Part shown: piece by piece, positions 6,553 to 8,741 of the stretch
How positions within the stretch are numbered: the first letter of the stretch is position 1
Layout: the number at the start of each line of letters is the position of its first letter
Source of the DNA: JBDREF01 sp043820045
GTDB lineage: Bacteria; Planctomycetota; Phycisphaerae; Sedimentisphaerales; Anaerobacaceae
Direction of reading: 5' to 3'
DNA: 8,741 nucleotides
Assembly (NCBI GenBank): GCA_043820045.1
Contig: JBDREF010000396.1
Coordinates: forward strand, 1 to 8,741
Notes under the pieces: generated by a model
What the model saw: only the letters and a program-made list of their open reading frames with translations
What the model was told of the DNA's origin: nothing
Databases searched by the model: none
Position numbers and translations under genes: made by a program

Positions 6553-6639
6553 GAGATTGCCGCGCTCAGCTCCGCCTCGCTCGCAATGACAAGAACCCAC
6601 TTTTTGTCATTGCGAGGAGCACTGCGACGAAGCAATCTC
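6553..6639. repeat. 87-bp palindromic repeat between convergent genes
   Basis: Outer arms GAGATTGC / GCAATCTC and a perfect 12-bp inner stem TCGCAATGACAA (6581-6592) / TTGTCATTGCGA (6604-6615) around an 11-nt loop; the left arm is degenerate in the middle. The right arm reads like the dispersed bacterial repeat of the type TGTCATTGCGAGGAGC..GACGAAGCAATCTC, which I know from many genomes. It lies exactly between a + strand and a - strand gene end and could serve as a bidirectional terminator. Confidence 0.8.
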
Positions 6640-6663
6640 ACCTCTTCCACCAGTCACTCTCTC

Positions 6664-7632
6664 TCACGCTCTCCAGGGACGCTGGCGGGTTATTTCCTTT
6701 GAGAATACATCCTGGGCGATGAGTACATTTTCGATGATCTGGAAATCGAACATCCCCACACAGGCGAAATCTGCGCCGCTCTCGAAGACGAACTTGAAGG
6801 TCTTGCTGGGATGAAACGCCCCGGCAGCCAGGACCTTGAAGGCAACCCACGGCGTCTCTAACGTCTTCATGTACGCAATGGTTTCTTCCGGTTTGCGGCA
6901 CCAGATATTGTCGTTTTCAGGCTCGATGTCGGCGGACCAGTAATTCGTAGGATGAAGCGTCTTGACCCAGAAATCGGGCTTCAGACCGCCATCAACACAG
7001 GCCTTGACCGTATCCAGCAGATGTGCCCCTAATCCGCCGGGCATGCCCTGCTCTTTGATATATTCGAGCGCTTCACCTAACAGATGTACCTGGCCCTTCT
7101 TGACGGCGTTATCGCACAGGCCGCCCTGGATATAGACCGCGTGCGCGCCGCCGTCCACGGACCGTTTGATGCCTTCCTTGATGTCCGCGCCGGAGGCGCA
7201 ATCCGATATCCACTGGATTTTGCCGCCGCGTTCGTTCCAATAGCGATTCATTACCCTGTCGGAAACGGGATTCGTCAGAATCGTGTTTACGCCGTTCTCT
7301 TCGGCCAATTCCAGCGTATCGAAGACCTTCTGGTCCGTGTGATAGGCCTTGACGAGTGTCGAGACGTACATCAAGTCCCTGCTGTGCGCCCAGCCGCCGA
7401 TCAGATTACCGCCGCAGAAGATCCTGCTGATATTGAGGTTCTTGATCTTGCCGAAAGGCAGTTTGTTGCCGGCCGATGCCGATTTGTTCTTGACCTTGTC
7501 GCCGCCGGAGTTTCCCGACATTTTAGCGAGCAGGTTCTGCTCTTCAAAGCTGCTAAGCCCCAGTGAAACTCCCGCCGAAGCAGCAATGGATTTCTTCAGA
7601 AAGTCACGTCGATCTACCTTCTTATTTGACAT
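6664..7632 (-). CDS. Tat-exported TIM-barrel-like protein, paralog 1
   Basis: 322 residues. The N-terminus DRRDFLKKS (7-15) followed by a mildly hydrophobic stretch is a twin-arginine signal, so the protein is exported folded, possibly with a bound cofactor. The body starts with LNISRIFCGGNLIGG, alternating strands and helices like an aldo/keto-reductase-type TIM barrel, but I cannot place an AKR catalytic tetrad. Blocks shared with the next gene are AHSRDL, EENGVNTI, ERGGKIQWI, KTLHPTNYW, KVLAAGA and the closing VGMFDFQ..RPWRA. No enzyme activity can be assigned. The ATG at 7632 is chosen over 7650 because AAGGGA lies 8 nt before it and the Tat motif then sits at the usual distance. It follows paralog 2 after 58 nt, so the two probably share a transcript. 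Confidence 0.8.
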   Translation of the reverse strand: MSNKKVDRRDFLKKSIAASAGVSLGLSSFEEQNLLAKMSGNSGGDKVKNKSASAGNKLPFGKIKNLNISRIFCGGNLIGGWAHSRDLMYVSTLVKAYHTDQKVFDTLELAEENGVNTILTNPVSDRVMNRYWNERGGKIQWISDCASGADIKEGIKRSVDGGAHAVYIQGGLCDNAVKKGQVHLLGEALEYIKEQGMPGGLGAHLLDTVKACVDGGLKPDFWVKTLHPTNYWSADIEPENDNIWCRKPEETIAYMKTLETPWVAFKVLAAGAFHPSKTFKFVFESGADFACVGMFDFQIIENVLIAQDVFSKEITRQRPWRA

Positions 7633-7690
7633 GAGTAAGGTCCCTTCCATTCAAACACAAACACTGCAAAAAACCCGCGGCTCTCGTCTC

Positions 7691-8665
7691 TCAAGCTCGC
7701 CAGGGTCGTTCCCTGTTCATTTTACCGGATAGAATGTCTTTTGCAATAAGAACATCCTCTATTACCTGAAAATCAAACATGCCCACGCAGAGAAAGTCGG
7801 CGCCGTTCTCGAATGCGTATTTGAAGCCGTCCCTCGGGTGGATAGCCCCGGCGGCCAGGACCTTGTAAGCTATCCACGGCTTTGCCATCGTCTTCATGAA
7901 CTCGACCGTCTGCTCGGGATATTTGTCCCAGTAGTTGTCCTCGCTGTAGTTGTCGATAACGTCCCTGGTCTGGCCGGGCTGACGTTTGGACCAGTAGTCC
8001 GCGCTGTGGTGCGTCTTCATATAGAATTCGGCGCCCAATCCGGCCTTCTCGCAGGCCATGGGCGTGCCCAGGTTGTGGCCCCCGACCCCCGCTACAATTC
8101 CATTTTCCTTGATGAAATCGACGACTTTACCGATCAGATCGACCCTCTCGTTTCGAGCCCAGAGGTCCCCGATATTGCCGATTAGAAAGGCCCCTGAAGC
8201 TCCGCCGTCTATGGCCTTCTTGACGTCCGCCGTCAGGTCGTCCGTCTGTGCCACGCACTGCGCGATCCACTGGATTTTGCCCCCTCTCTCGTCCCAGTAC
8301 TTCCTAAGAAGCGGGGCCGAGCCGGAACCAGTAATGATGGTGTTTATCCCGTTCTCTTCGCATATCTGGAGCGTCTCGATGATCTTTTCATCCGTGAAAT
8401 AATGCTTGAGCAAGGATGATGCGTAGATCAAATCTCTGCTGTGCGCATATCCGCCGATAAGATTGCCGCCGCAGATTATTCTGCTGATCTCGACATTGCC
8501 GATTTTGCCTGCTGGCAAGCCTTTGACCGAATCAGCGGACGGCTTGTTCTGCCGGCCCGTGGCCGCCAAAAGGGCCTTTTCTTCAAGACTCAAAGCCGAT
8601 GTTACGGCGGCAGAGCCAATAACGGTCTTCTTTAGAAACTGACGGCGATTTACTTGCTCTGTCAT
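7691..8665 (-). CDS. Tat-exported TIM-barrel-like protein, paralog 2
   Basis: 324 residues. NRRQFLKKT (6-14) is the Tat motif, preceded by AAGGGG 9 nt before the ATG. The sequence matches paralog 1 along its whole length, clearly above half identical by eye, including ICGGNLIGGYAHSRDL, ERGGKIQWI, KVLAAGA, VGMFDFQ and an identical RPWRA end. It differs by an insertion of roughly ten residues in the region around DNYSEDNYWDKY, and has HH rather than LH in the KTHHSADYW block. The conserved His, Cys and Trp residues suggest a shared active site, but function is unknown. It is the first gene of a probable two-gene operon. Confidence 0.8.
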   Translation of the reverse strand: MTEQVNRRQFLKKTVIGSAAVTSALSLEEKALLAATGRQNKPSADSVKGLPAGKIGNVEISRIICGGNLIGGYAHSRDLIYASSLLKHYFTDEKIIETLQICEENGINTIITGSGSAPLLRKYWDERGGKIQWIAQCVAQTDDLTADVKKAIDGGASGAFLIGNIGDLWARNERVDLIGKVVDFIKENGIVAGVGGHNLGTPMACEKAGLGAEFYMKTHHSADYWSKRQPGQTRDVIDNYSEDNYWDKYPEQTVEFMKTMAKPWIAYKVLAAGAIHPRDGFKYAFENGADFLCVGMFDFQVIEDVLIAKDILSGKMNRERPWRA

Positions 8666-8688
8666 ACTTCGAAACCCCTTAAATACCT

Positions 8689-8718
8689 ACTATAGCGTCC
8701 CGGATTGATTATTGTTCA
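8689..8718 (-). promoter_or_regulatory. Promoter of the Tat-protein operon
   Basis: On the minus strand TGAACA (8713-8718), an 18-bp spacer and TATAGT (8689-8694). The predicted start near 8682 leaves a leader of about 17 nt. The -10 box and spacing equal those of the two RNA units. Confidence 0.5.
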
Positions 8719-8741
8719 GCCTCTTCTGCACCCAACAACTC

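Noticed and set aside
6664..8665. Calling the Tat proteins aldo/keto reductases
   Set aside because: Only the opening strand and glycine pattern are similar; the Asp-Tyr-Lys-His tetrad cannot be placed with confidence.

Overview
The window looks like chromosomal DNA of a planctomycete, most likely Phycisphaerae / Sedimentisphaerales. That is inferred from the gene content: a PulG-type prepilin with the tail typical of that group, a DUF1080 protein, RR-leader Tat proteins and many exported sugar-degradation enzymes. I could not check the taxonomy by search.

Layout. (1) 1-3267, minus: one very long open frame that runs off the left edge. It joins a signal peptide, a DUF1080 (3-keto-disaccharide hydrolase type) domain, a PHP-like metallohydrolase domain and a GH97 alpha-glycosidase. 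(2) 3381-3460: an 80-bp palindromic repeat built from 9-bp units, just beyond the stop of (3). (3) 3473-4360, minus: a membrane-anchored SPFH/Band 7 protein that lacks the usual C-terminal coiled coil. It has a good sigma-70-type promoter with a perfect palindrome over the -35 box. (4) 4361-5121: a 761-bp stretch without a protein gene. It holds two consecutive + strand promoter / short RNA / terminator units whose terminators have near-identical stems and 20-nt pyrimidine-rich loops containing CTCCT, followed by the leader of the next gene. (5) 5122-5535, plus: a small cysteine-rich lipoprotein. (6) 5707-6504, plus: a type II secretion-like prepilin, started from a GTG. (7) 6553-6639: a second, unrelated palindromic repeat between convergent genes. 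(8) 6664-7632 and 7691-8665, minus: two tandem paralogous Tat-exported proteins of unassigned function, read from a promoter at 8689-8718.

How they may work together. The fusion enzyme is a secreted glycan-degrading protein with three potential activities on one chain. The Tat proteins and the prepilin fit the cell-envelope and extracellular carbohydrate lifestyle of these bacteria, but nothing here proves a shared pathway. The strongest candidates for something undescribed are the DUF1080-PHP-GH97 fusion and the pair of small RNA units at 4603-4894.
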